Shown piece by piece: positions 13,591-19,617 of a DNA stretch of 19,617 bases. Numbering within the stretch: the first letter of the stretch is position 1; every line of letters starts with the position of its first letter. The position numbers and the translations under genes are program-made. The notes under the pieces were generated by a model. The model did no database searches, had not been told where the DNA came from, and saw only the letters and a program-made list of their open reading frames with translations. This stretch comes from DATEFF01 sp964586395 (GTDB taxonomy: Bacteria; Patescibacteriota; Saccharimonadia; Saccharimonadales; EFPC-124): NCBI GenBank assembly GCA_964586395.1, contig CAZPGP010000020.1, forward strand, positions 1 to 19,617, in the 5' to 3' direction.

Positions 13591-13617
13591 GCCCGCACCG
13601 GAAGTACCGATGCGGGC
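13591..13617 (-). terminator. GC-rich hairpin after the 13638 gene
   Basis: An 11-bp stem (GCCCGCATCGG with CCGGTGCGGGC, one G-U pair) and a 5-nt loop lie about 20 nt after the stop, without a U-run. It is similar in kind to the hairpin at 10270-10305. Confidence 0.55.
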
Positions 13618-13637
13618 CCCCACAGAAAACACCCAGG

Positions 13638-14228
13638 TCAGAGATCCTGCATCGTCACGAAGACTCCACAGGACCGCTGGAGACCTTGCAGGAACTGCCG
13701 TAGGGTCGCCCCGCCGTGCACCACGGGTATCGAGACGAAGAACACTTCCGCCTTCAGCTTGTCGCTTCGGACGACACGCATCACTCGCGCGCCACCCGCG
13801 ACAACCGCCTGCTTGACCTTGTCGATCTCACTCGCGGAAAGGAAGCCTCCGAGGATCGACAGCTGGATGTCCAGGCGACCTCGGGGCGATGCGGTCTTGT
13901 ACGCGATCCCGGTGCGAGGGATTTGCGGCTTCAGAAGACGCTGCAACACCCGGAGGCCGTCGTATGGGCCCGGCCACCTGAGGAGCTCTTTCGCGACCTC
14001 GACGCTCAGCCCGTCATCGTGAATGTTGAAGTCCGCATCCAACCCCTTCGTCTTGAGTGCAGCAGTGATCGCCTTGATCGCCCTGGCGGGATTGAAGTGT
14101 TCAGCGAAGCCCACCTTGTACAGCAGCCCGGTCAACTCGGGCAGAAATGGGTTTTGCTGCCTTGCGGCCATCGACACGATCGACTCACCGAACTTTGCTT
14201 CGATGAAGTTAACTTGTGGTAGTGCCAT
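13638..14228 (-). CDS. Solitary GC-rich gene of unknown function (196 aa)
   Basis: I do not recognise this protein. The ATG at 14228 has AGGAAGG 10 nt upstream. The 196-residue product looks soluble, with no signal peptide or membrane helix. It appears alpha/beta, with helices such as ARAIKAITAALKTKGL and SASEIDKVKQAVVAGG and strands such as LDIQLSILGG and AEVFFVSIPVV. There are two nearly similar halves in length but no clear internal repeat. GC exceeds that of rpmF and nusB. It has a TTGACA-17-TACTGT promoter and a GC-rich hairpin downstream, so it is a self-contained transcription unit. Its function is unknown. Confidence 0.72.
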   Translation of the reverse strand: MALPQVNFIEAKFGESIVSMAARQQNPFLPELTGLLYKVGFAEHFNPARAIKAITAALKTKGLDADFNIHDDGLSVEVAKELLRWPGPYDGLRVLQRLLKPQIPRTGIAYKTASPRGRLDIQLSILGGFLSASEIDKVKQAVVAGGARVMRVVRSDKLKAEVFFVSIPVVHGGATLRQFLQGLQRSCGVFVTMQDL

Positions 14229-14269
14229 TTGCCCAGCGCCTTCCTAGTGTTTTTTGCGGGACAAAAGGT

Positions 14270-14298
14270 ACAGTACAGGCGGCGGAATCCATTGTCAA
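14270..14298 (-). promoter_or_regulatory. Promoter of the 14228 gene, consensus -35
   Basis: Minus-strand TTGACA (14298-14293), 17 nt spacing, TACTGT (14275-14270). Leader of about 40 nt. Confidence 0.65.
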
Positions 14299-14317
14299 TC
14301 AAAAAGTAACATCAATG

Positions 14318-14352
14318 AAAAAGCCCGATCGACTTTTTCAAGAAGATCGGGC
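14318..14352 (-). terminator. Intrinsic terminator
   Basis: Minus-strand GCCCGATC (14352-14345) pairs with GATCGGGC (14330-14323), followed by TTTTT. It ends the 14414-14977 unit. Confidence 0.8.
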
Positions 14353-14358
14353 AGAACG

Positions 14359-14396
14359 CCGGGAGGACCAGGGCCGAAGCCGCAAGGTCCTCCCGG
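14359..14396 (-). terminator. Upstream GC-rich hairpin in tandem
   Basis: CCGGGAGGACC/GGTCCTCCCGG forms an 11-bp stem with a 16-nt loop, 17 nt after the stop of the 14414-14977 gene. It has no U-run and precedes the true U-run terminator. Confidence 0.5.
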
Positions 14397-14413
14397 ATGC
14401 CAGGACCGACTAC

Positions 14414-14977
14414 TCAGCAGGTCCTGACGGACGGCGAAGGACAGTCGTCGGCGCTTGCGCCCGCCCAGCGGACGTGCAGCCGCAAGTCGCCTTGCCATCG
14501 ACTGAGGCAGGGCACGAGCGCCCAGTTCCCTTGGTCGGCCATGTGCTGATAGCCAGTGAGCTGCGGGGCCGAAACGCCCTCGATCCACGCCAGCGGCCAG
14601 TCAGGGAACTGAATCAGCGCGGACAGGACCTCGCTTGCGGCGAGGTTCGGCTGGCCCCACAGCGTGTTGGGGCGCTTGCCAAGCCCGTGCTTGGGGTCGA
14701 ATCCCAGCCACACCGGCTTGGTGTGACTGAGCACCTTCGGAGCGCGACGGAGATTTGTTCGGTCGAAGAACGCCATGCTCCTCTTCGCGTGGCCCCGTGG
14801 AGCAACGACCTTGTCCCACAAGCCGTAGAATGTGTCGGGCACGTGCAGGAGCAGAATCTCCGTCGGGGTACGCGGGGTAAAGACCCTCGGCGGTTCCGGC
14901 AGGGTAACCCCTTGCCAGAGTCGCCGCGCCTTCGCAAGCTGCTGCTCGGGGGCAGCGTACCATGTGGGACGGGGCAT
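14414..14977 (-). CDS. Solitary GC-rich gene of unknown function (187 aa)
   Basis: I do not recognise this protein. The frame is open to a TTG at 15037; I prefer the ATG at 14977 (MPRPTWYAAPEQQLAKAR), because the extra residues look like leader sequence. The product is rich in Trp and Pro, with WLGFDPKHGLGKRPNTLWG and QFPDWPLAWIEGVSAPQLTG. The C-terminal part (GDLRLHVRWAGASADDC) looks like beta strands. No membrane helix is predicted. GC is high, codon use is Actinobacteria-like, and the unit carries its own promoter and tandem stem-loops. The role is unknown. Confidence 0.65.
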   Translation of the reverse strand: MPRPTWYAAPEQQLAKARRLWQGVTLPEPPRVFTPRTPTEILLLHVPDTFYGLWDKVVAPRGHAKRSMAFFDRTNLRRAPKVLSHTKPVWLGFDPKHGLGKRPNTLWGQPNLAASEVLSALIQFPDWPLAWIEGVSAPQLTGYQHMADQGNWALVPCLSRWQGDLRLHVRWAGASADDCPSPSVRTC

Positions 14978-15098
14978 GATCAGATCATCGCCTCTCGTGG
15001 TTGCCGTAGTTAACTCAATGCCTGCGTATGGACGCAACGAGCAAGTCTGGCCGAGAACGACGCGCCAGATTTATGTAGCCGTCACTCTCAAATGGATG

Positions 15099-15127
15099 AG
15101 TGTAGGCGATCTGTTAGACGATGTCAA
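15099..15127 (-). promoter_or_regulatory. Promoter of the 14977 gene, consensus -35
   Basis: Minus-strand TTGACA (15127-15122), 17 nt spacing, TACACT (15104-15099). Leader of about 115 nt to the chosen ATG. Confidence 0.65.
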
Positions 15128-15160
15128 GAAATACCCACACCTCGAGATCGTGACCTCAAC

Positions 15161-15187
15161 CAAAGCAAAGAGCCGCCCTGACGGGCG
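15161..15187 (-). terminator. Terminator of the NlpC/P60 gene
   Basis: Minus-strand CGCCC-GTCA-GGGCG (15187-15174), followed by GCTCTTTGCTTT. A wider stem AGCCGCCC/GGGCGGCT (15171-15178 with 15210-15217) can form around it. Confidence 0.6.
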
Positions 15188-15216
15188 AGCTCGATGCTCC
15201 TCCCAGTCTGGGCGGC

Positions 15217-15912
15217 TTATCTAGTGAAGCGCAGGGCTCCGGTGAATTCCTTGTAGGTCCGGTTCTTGTACCCGACCTGGTCGTTGTAAGGAACGCCGTC
15301 GGAGCCGTAGGCCTCGAAGCTCCGGAACTTGCCGGAGCCGTTGTTCTCGGCGACGAAGACCACGTGGTCAGTGTCGCCGCCATGGGTAGCGATGAGCCGG
15401 TACATGATGTCCCCGGCTCGTGCATCCTCCATGGAGATGCTCTTCCAGTGGGGACTGCGGCGGAATCCTTCCGCCAGACGGTCGTCGTTGATACCGAAGG
15501 CCCTGTAGACAGAGACCGACACGAGACCGCTGCAGTCCACACCCTGGCTGACGACTGCCTCCGTGACCGGATGACCGCCACCCCAGACGTACGCCTTGTT
15601 GTCGAACTTGATCGCTTCGGCCAGAAGCTTCTGGCCATCCGCGGTTCCTCCCGCGCCAGCCGATGGGGCTGAAGGAGAATCCTCGGCCCCGACAAAGCCC
15701 TTGCCGAAGAGCACCATCAGAACCACGATCACGATCGCCACAACAGTCGAACTGCCCGCGTCGCTTTTCCCTTTCGGGCCCGGTCGGGAGCGAGGTCGCG
15801 ACGGTGTCTGCTGCGCCAGGATGGCTCGATGTCGACGCCGATTCCGAGCGTAGACCTTCCTGCGGTAGCGGTCGTTCTGCCGCAACATTTCGTTAAAATC
15901 AGGTGCTGGCAT
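15217..15912 (-). CDS. Membrane-anchored NlpC/P60 cell-wall hydrolase
   Basis: A peptidoglycan endopeptidase-like protein of 231 residues. A basic cytosolic N-terminus (1-50, many Arg/Lys) is followed by one membrane helix (about 55-72), a Ser/Pro/Ala/Gly linker, and an NlpC/P60 domain from about 95. YVWGGGHP (108-115) and GVDCSGLVS place the catalytic Cys at 127; H183 in DHVVFVAEN is the catalytic His. A third polar residue is not certain. The domain would be outside the cell, cutting stem peptides of its own or a neighbour's wall. The start has GAGG 5 nt upstream. It is somewhat GC-rich and lies next to the scaffold gap, so its promoter is not visible. Confidence 0.87.
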   Translation of the reverse strand: MPAPDFNEMLRQNDRYRRKVYARNRRRHRAILAQQTPSRPRSRPGPKGKSDAGSSTVVAIVIVVLMVLFGKGFVGAEDSPSAPSAGAGGTADGQKLLAEAIKFDNKAYVWGGGHPVTEAVVSQGVDCSGLVSVSVYRAFGINDDRLAEGFRRSPHWKSISMEDARAGDIMYRLIATHGGDTDHVVFVAENNGSGKFRSFEAYGSDGVPYNDQVGYKNRTYKEFTGALRFTR

Positions 15913-15945
15913 TTGACCTCACCGGTTCTCTAAACGACGATGCCT

Positions 15946-16045
15946 NNNNNNNNNNNNNNNNNNNNNNNNNNNNNNNNNNNNNNNNNNNNNNNNNNNNNNN
16001 NNNNNNNNNNNNNNNNNNNNNNNNNNNNNNNNNNNNNNNNNNNNN
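15946..16045. other. Assembly gap, 100 N
   Basis: Exactly 100 N, the conventional size for a gap of unknown length. Genes on its two sides may not be true neighbours. Confidence 0.98.
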
Positions 16046-16950
16046 GCTGCACGGTCGCCCATCTGGAAGTGATCACGATAATCCGACGCCCAGTAACTGT
16101 CGCCGACGTAACGTTTGACGCCGATATCTCCCTGCAAATCACGCCGTACCAACTGCACAATCTGCTCAGCCGTCTTGCCTTCTACTGCTCGTAGCGGCTG
16201 GACCAGGAAGAGTACTGCCCCATCGGCATCGCGCTCCTCGCCAGGCGTGCGAGACTCGTTTGGCAGCAGATCTCCCAGCGCCTCGCGCCCTTTGGCGATT
16301 AGCTCGTCCACCAGCGTCGCGTCAGATACCACAGATCGCACAGCCTGCATGCCAGCTACGACGGCGCCGATGCTCGATGCGCCGCACTTTGCTGACTCTT
16401 CCCAGTGACCACTGTCTTCGTCGTGCCAATACTCAATCGCTCGCAAGTAGCCGATGAGCGAATCAAGCAGCTCAACATCTTGCTCGGATAATTTCAAAGC
16501 CTTTGCCTCCGTGAGCGTCCCAATGAGGCACATCGCGTACCCCAGTGCGTCGTTCTGCGCGTTCGGCCAATCGCGAAGTGGCTGAGCGTTTTCTCCGTGG
16601 AATCGTACAGCTGGTCGATGTATTTCTGAGCCAGCAGCAACTTCACGCAGCACATCGGCGCTGCGACCAAGTGCGGTCAAGACGCCTTCGCCAGCCCGAA
16701 CGGCCAGCTCATTTTCTCCGCTCCGCCAGAGGTTCAGGGCGATACAGGCGCTATCGCGGAGCCAGGCATCAGCATAGCCAGTCTGGTCTTTCTCGAGGTC
16801 AGTACGGATAGCCGGGAACAGCCCGCTTGGCAGTTGCGCAAAGACAAAACAGCCGCGGCTCACTAGATACTCTCGAATATCTCGAGCGCTCTTCCCTGCT
16901 TCTACAAATTCCGAAAGTTGTTTGTCGTGCCAAATAACTGCGTGCGTCAT
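16046..16950 (-). CDS. GH15/phosphorylase-kinase-like protein, truncated by the gap
   Basis: The N-terminal 301 residues of an (alpha/alpha)6-barrel protein of the glycoside hydrolase family 15 / phosphorylase kinase alpha-beta group. Evidence is the ordered motifs DAWLRDSACIALNLW (61-75), WPNAQNDALGYAMCLIG (128-144), DSGHWEE (179-185), SSIGAVVAGMQAV (192-204) and VKRYVGDSYWASDYRD (278-293). E184 or E185 matches the general-acid position of GH15 enzymes. The catalytic base region is lost in the gap, so hydrolase versus non-catalytic glucan-binding regulator cannot be decided. The ATG at 16950 follows TATGAT by 6 nt. The frame continues as N to 15919, but the last residues beyond the gap are meaningless. 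Confidence 0.72.
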
Positions 16951-16956
16951 AGCACT

Positions 16957-16962
16957 ATCATA
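16957..16962 (-). promoter_or_regulatory. -10 element of the GH15-like gene (leaderless)
   Basis: Minus-strand TATGAT ends 6 nt before the ATG at 16950. No good -35. It is back to back with the promoter of the 17011 gene. Confidence 0.4.
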
Positions 16963-16973
16963 ACGCGTCCTGA

Positions 16974-16979
16974 TATACT
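16974..16979 (+). promoter_or_regulatory. -10 element of the 17011 gene
   Basis: TATACT lies 31 nt before the ATG, followed by AAAGGAG (16981-16987) and AAGGA (16993-16997), either of which could help ribosome binding. Confidence 0.4.
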
Positions 16980-17010
16980 AAAAGGAGTTTACAAGGATTA
17001 AAGACGCGTC

Positions 17011-17427
17011 ATGAATCAATCATCTGTACCTGAAGGAATCTGGAAAAGCACGTACCGCTACCCAAGCAACGGCCGTGGCGAGCTTACGGGCGAGCATTAT
17101 GTTCGCGCACATCAGAAGGACAATCATTTGATTTTTGAGAGTGCGGCCGAAACCAGCAAGTCGTACCTGATCATCCGCCTTTCCATCGAGGACGACATTG
17201 CCACCGGCAGCTGGCAAGAACAGACTGAGGCCGATGGTTATTATAAGGGCGCGGTCTACTACGGTGCCCTCCAACTCGTGCTCAGCGATGACGGCCAGAA
17301 AATGAGAGGTAAATGGGTTGGGTTTGGCAAGGACATGGAAGTCAATGTTGGCCCATGGGAACTGACCTTTGTTGGCAAATCACTACCAAAGGAAGCGCTC
17401 GCCGAGCACGCAGTGGTAGAAAGCTAA
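17011..17427 (+). CDS. Small beta-rich protein resembling the C-terminal domain of actinobacterial HTH regulators
   Basis: A 138-residue soluble protein of alternating beta strands, likely a small barrel. Segments such as GEHYVRAHQKDNHLIFES, DIATGSWQEQT, GYYKGAVYYGALQLVLSDDG and MRGKWVGFGKDMEVNVGPWEL resemble, from memory, a domain found after the helix-turn-helix of many Streptomyces-type regulators. Here it stands alone, without a DNA-binding part. No catalytic residues are evident. A ligand-binding or sensing role is possible. It is followed one nt later by the membrane-anchored 17429 gene, so the two are likely co-transcribed. Confidence 0.75.
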   Translation: MNQSSVPEGIWKSTYRYPSNGRGELTGEHYVRAHQKDNHLIFESAAETSKSYLIIRLSIEDDIATGSWQEQTEADGYYKGAVYYGALQLVLSDDGQKMRGKWVGFGKDMEVNVGPWELTFVGKSLPKEALAEHAVVES

Positions 17428-17428
17428 G

Positions 17429-18535
17429 ATGGGTCCGTTCTCCAACAACAGCGCGCCTCAGCCGCCAGCGCCGAATCGCGGCAACAAACTGCCCACCCCT
17501 GACGTCGAGGGTACTCCTCAGCCAATTGTCGTCTCGACCGAACCAGACAACTCGCTTGCCACCCAGAAATGGTTTGTGACCACGCTCGTCATCGCCGGCA
17601 TCATGGCTACGGCCGGGCTGATTACACTTGTCGTATATATATTCGTCAGCAATACACCTGGCTACATGCTCAATGCCGCCATGCAAAACTTCGTCACAAG
17701 CCACGGTGAAGCCGGCGACATCCGCTACGAGGTCAAGCAAGACAAGACCATCAACACACTACAGGGCAGTTTCATCAGCTATACCGACCCGTCCAATCCC
17801 AACGCCAACACCACTACACTCAGCCTTGGCCAAAGCGGTGCTCAGGTCAGCGCCACCGTGCGGCTCCTAGAGAACACGAATTACTTCCAGACGGCTGGAC
17901 TTGGCAACATCGGCCGGCTCATCGAATCGATGCAGGGCGACAGCTCGGCCTTCACCGCCGACAAACTCGTACGGCTCGCCAGCCTAGACGGCCAATGGTA
18001 CAACTTCACAAGCGATGACGTGTTCGACTCCCGAATGGTTCTACCTCGCCAAGTTCAAGGTGGCTTAACTGCGAAAGATACCGACACAATAGGACAGCTA
18101 TACCTCAAGCACAGCTTCGTAACCTCTGTGCAACAACTTGGCGACGAACAAATCAACGGCATCAATACGATGCACCTCAAGCTATCGTTCGATCAGGCCA
18201 AGCTCGAGTCATTCCTGCGCGACCTCAAAGCCGCCAACATCAAAGCGCTCAGTATCAACGACGACGACATTAACGCGCTCAAAGCCGGCCAGCCGCTCGG
18301 CCTAGACAAGGCAAACATCGAGGCATGGATCGCCCGCAGCGACCGTCGCTTCCAACAGATTCGCGTCACTCGCCCACAGACTGATGTCGCCAACGATTCG
18401 CTAACAGTCACCTTCAAATCCGAACAGGTCGCTGCCAAGCGTCAAACAGTCACCCGCCCCGACGGAGTCAAGAATGCCACCGTGTTGCTACGCGGCATCC
18501 ATGACATCCTGAACGGCACGCTTACTGCACAGTAA
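17429..18535 (+). CDS. Membrane-anchored protein with large extracellular domain, unknown function
   Basis: A 368-residue protein with a Pro-rich cytosolic N-terminus (1-47), a single membrane helix (about 48-73) and an outside domain of about 295 residues. The domain has a mixed beta/alpha layout (DIRYEVKQDKTINTLQGSF, then INGINTMHLKLSFDQAKLESFL) that is loosely like LolA/LppX-type lipid-binding folds. I cannot confirm that relationship. No cysteines are visible in the outer domain. It starts one nt after the stop of the 17011 gene and ends 27 nt before the MurF-type gene. Confidence 0.8.
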   Translation: MGPFSNNSAPQPPAPNRGNKLPTPDVEGTPQPIVVSTEPDNSLATQKWFVTTLVIAGIMATAGLITLVVYIFVSNTPGYMLNAAMQNFVTSHGEAGDIRYEVKQDKTINTLQGSFISYTDPSNPNANTTTLSLGQSGAQVSATVRLLENTNYFQTAGLGNIGRLIESMQGDSSAFTADKLVRLASLDGQWYNFTSDDVFDSRMVLPRQVQGGLTAKDTDTIGQLYLKHSFVTSVQQLGDEQINGINTMHLKLSFDQAKLESFLRDLKAANIKALSINDDDINALKAGQPLGLDKANIEAWIARSDRRFQQIRVTRPQTDVANDSLTVTFKSEQVAAKRQTVTRPDGVKNATVLLRGIHDILNGTLTAQ

Positions 18536-18549
18536 TATGCGTTTTGCGC

Positions 18550-18555
18550 TACAAT
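18550..18555 (+). promoter_or_regulatory. -10 element before the MurF-type gene (leaderless)
   Basis: TACAAT ends 7 nt before the ATG at 18563. No ribosome-binding site is visible. Confidence 0.45.
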
Positions 18556-18562
18556 GAGATCA

Positions 18563-19617
18563 ATGAAGAATATTGTCCTGATACTTGTCGAGCTTCAAGT
18601 CAAACGATTTCTCAAGCGACATCACCCAAAGATTGTCGCCGTAACTGGTAGTGTCGGCAAAACCAGCACCAAACTGGCTATCACGAGCGTGCTCGGTCAG
18701 CGCTTTAAAGTTATGTTCCAGGAGGGCAACTACAACGCCGAGGTCAGCGTGCCCATGACTATCTTTGACCTACCAATGCCGCCTGCAGCCAAGCTCAAAA
18801 GTCCTTTTGAGTGGCTCAAACAACTGTGGTACATGGAGTTAAAAATCCGCAAGCCGTTCCACTTTGATGTTATCGTACTCGAGCTGGGAACCGACAAACC
18901 GGGCGATATTGAGCATTTCCGCAAATACCTCCGCCCAGACATCGGCGTCGTAACCGCCGTCACGCCCGAGCACATGGAATTCTTCAAGACTATCGATGCC
19001 GTCGCTAAGGAAGAACTTTCCGTCGCTAACTTTAGTGAGTTGGCCGTCATTAACCGTGACGACATCGACGAGACCTTCGCGCAATACGTCAATAACAGCA
19101 ATATCGACACATACGGCACGAGTGGCGTAGCTGAATACCACTACCTTATCGAGGACTTCGAGCCGGGCAAAGGCTTTACGGGCAAGTTTGTTTCACCCGA
19201 ATTCGGCGAACAACAGGTCAACTTGAACCTCGCTGGCGAGCACAACATCAAAGCAGCCGTTGCCGCCGGTTTAGTCGGCATCAAGATGGGCCTGGGCGCG
19301 CAGGAAATCGTAAACGGCCTCGCCGCCATCAAGCCAGTCAACGGCCGCATGAACCTGCTCCGCGGGCTACTTGACTCAGTTATCATCGACGACACCTACA
19401 ACTCCAGCCCTGCCGCAGCAGTGGCCGCCCTGCAAACGCTGTATCTTTTCCCAAGCAAGCAGAAAATCGCCATCTTGGGATCCATGAATGAGCTCGGGGA
19501 ATTCTCGCAGAAAGCTCACGAACAAGTTGGCGCCATGTGTGACCCAACCTTGCTGGACTGGGTCGTGACTATCGGCGACGACGCCGCAAAGTTCCTCGCA
19601 CCTGCCGCAGCTAATCG
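18563..19617 (+). CDS. murF: MurF-type Mur ligase lacking the N-terminal domain, 3' partial
   Basis: Mur ligases join amino acids to the peptidoglycan precursor with ATP; MurF adds D-Ala-D-Ala. The visible 351 residues contain the P-loop TGSVGKTST (28-36), EGNYNAEVSVP (54-64), LELGTDKPGDI, the Mur motif LAGEHNIKAAVAA and the MurF-like NGRMNLLRG with VIIDDTYNSSPAAAVAAL. The P-loop lies at residue 29, whereas MurF normally has about 80-100 residues before it that bind UDP-MurNAc-tripeptide. An in-frame stop (18533-18535, the end of the previous gene) shows that no such domain exists here. ATG 18554 is an alternative start only 9 nt upstream. The gene runs off the window. It could be a MurF-like ligase with another substrate. 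Confidence 0.82.
   Translation, partial: MKNIVLILVELQVKRFLKRHHPKIVAVTGSVGKTSTKLAITSVLGQRFKVMFQEGNYNAEVSVPMTIFDLPMPPAAKLKSPFEWLKQLWYMELKIRKPFHFDVIVLELGTDKPGDIEHFRKYLRPDIGVVTAVTPEHMEFFKTIDAVAKEELSVANFSELAVINRDDIDETFAQYVNNSNIDTYGTSGVAEYHYLIEDFEPGKGFTGKFVSPEFGEQQVNLNLAGEHNIKAAVAAGLVGIKMGLGAQEIVNGLAAIKPVNGRMNLLRGLLDSVIIDDTYNSSPAAAVAALQTLYLFPSKQKIAILGSMNELGEFSQKAHEQVGAMCDPTLLDWVVTIGDDAAKFLAPAAAN

Noticed and set aside
13494..13598. Longer rpmF start at 13598
   Set aside because: The extra residues run through the TTGAGT-17-TATAAT promoter; the ATG at 13493 has AAGGAG upstream and matches L32.
14200..15020. Integron attC-like sites around the GC-rich units (GTTAAC near 14206 and 15009)
   Set aside because: The motifs do not fit the GTTRRRY/RYYYAAC pair, are inside or near coding sequence, and no integrase is present.
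15919..16045. Continuation of the GH15-like reading frame through the N run
   Set aside because: The frame only stays open because N is translated as X; the residues past the gap carry no information, so the CDS is cut at 16046.
1..19617. CRISPR array, rRNA operon, transposase or integrase
   Set aside because: No regularly spaced direct repeats, no rRNA-like segment and no recombinase or transposase motif were seen in any frame.

Overview
The window looks like part of a metagenome-assembled genome of a Candidate Phyla Radiation bacterium, most likely a Candidatus Saccharibacteria (TM7). The basis is the proteobacterial-type cytochrome bo3 operon, the unusual ribosomal protein L32, the style of the small translation operons and the hypothetical membrane proteins. 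This placement is my inference from gene content and protein style; no 16S or marker tree is available. A run of exactly 100 N (15946-16045) is a scaffold join, so the order of the two sides is only as good as the scaffolding.

Layout. (1) 1-4884: the tail of a cupredoxin-like protein, then cyoABCDE, a complete heme-copper quinol oxidase plus heme o synthase, in one tightly packed plus-strand operon. (2) 4907-5697: a small membrane protein and a Nudix hydrolase, each preceded by a -10 box only 6-7 nt from its ATG. (3) 5698-6988: a SAM-clan riboswitch and metK, with a switch hairpin that buries the metK ribosome-binding site. (4) 8150-6975, minus strand: sodN (nickel superoxide dismutase), sodX (its processing peptidase) and a DoxX/MauE-like membrane protein, as one operon. 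(5) 13493-9094, minus strand: translation and RNA-processing genes rpmF, nusB, a Nudix hydrolase, rnc, rpsP, khpA and trmD. (6) Single genes of higher GC and unknown function, each with its own sigma70-like promoter and usually a stem-loop, lie next to this core: 8537-9007, 9874-10263, 13638-14228 and 14414-14977. A membrane-anchored NlpC/P60 hydrolase (15217-15912) follows them. (7) Right of the gap: a partial GH15/phosphorylase-kinase-like protein (minus), then a small beta-rich protein, a membrane-anchored protein and a MurF-type ligase running off the window end (plus).

How they fit together. The oxidase keeps every residue I could check for quinol oxidation, heme and CuB binding and proton uptake, and has no CuA, so it should reduce O2 with electrons from quinol. 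With NiSOD and its protease nearby, this cell appears equipped to meet, consume or respire oxygen. SAM supply is under RNA control. The solitary GC-rich units resemble chromosomal versions of phage 'morons' and are the least explained part of the window.
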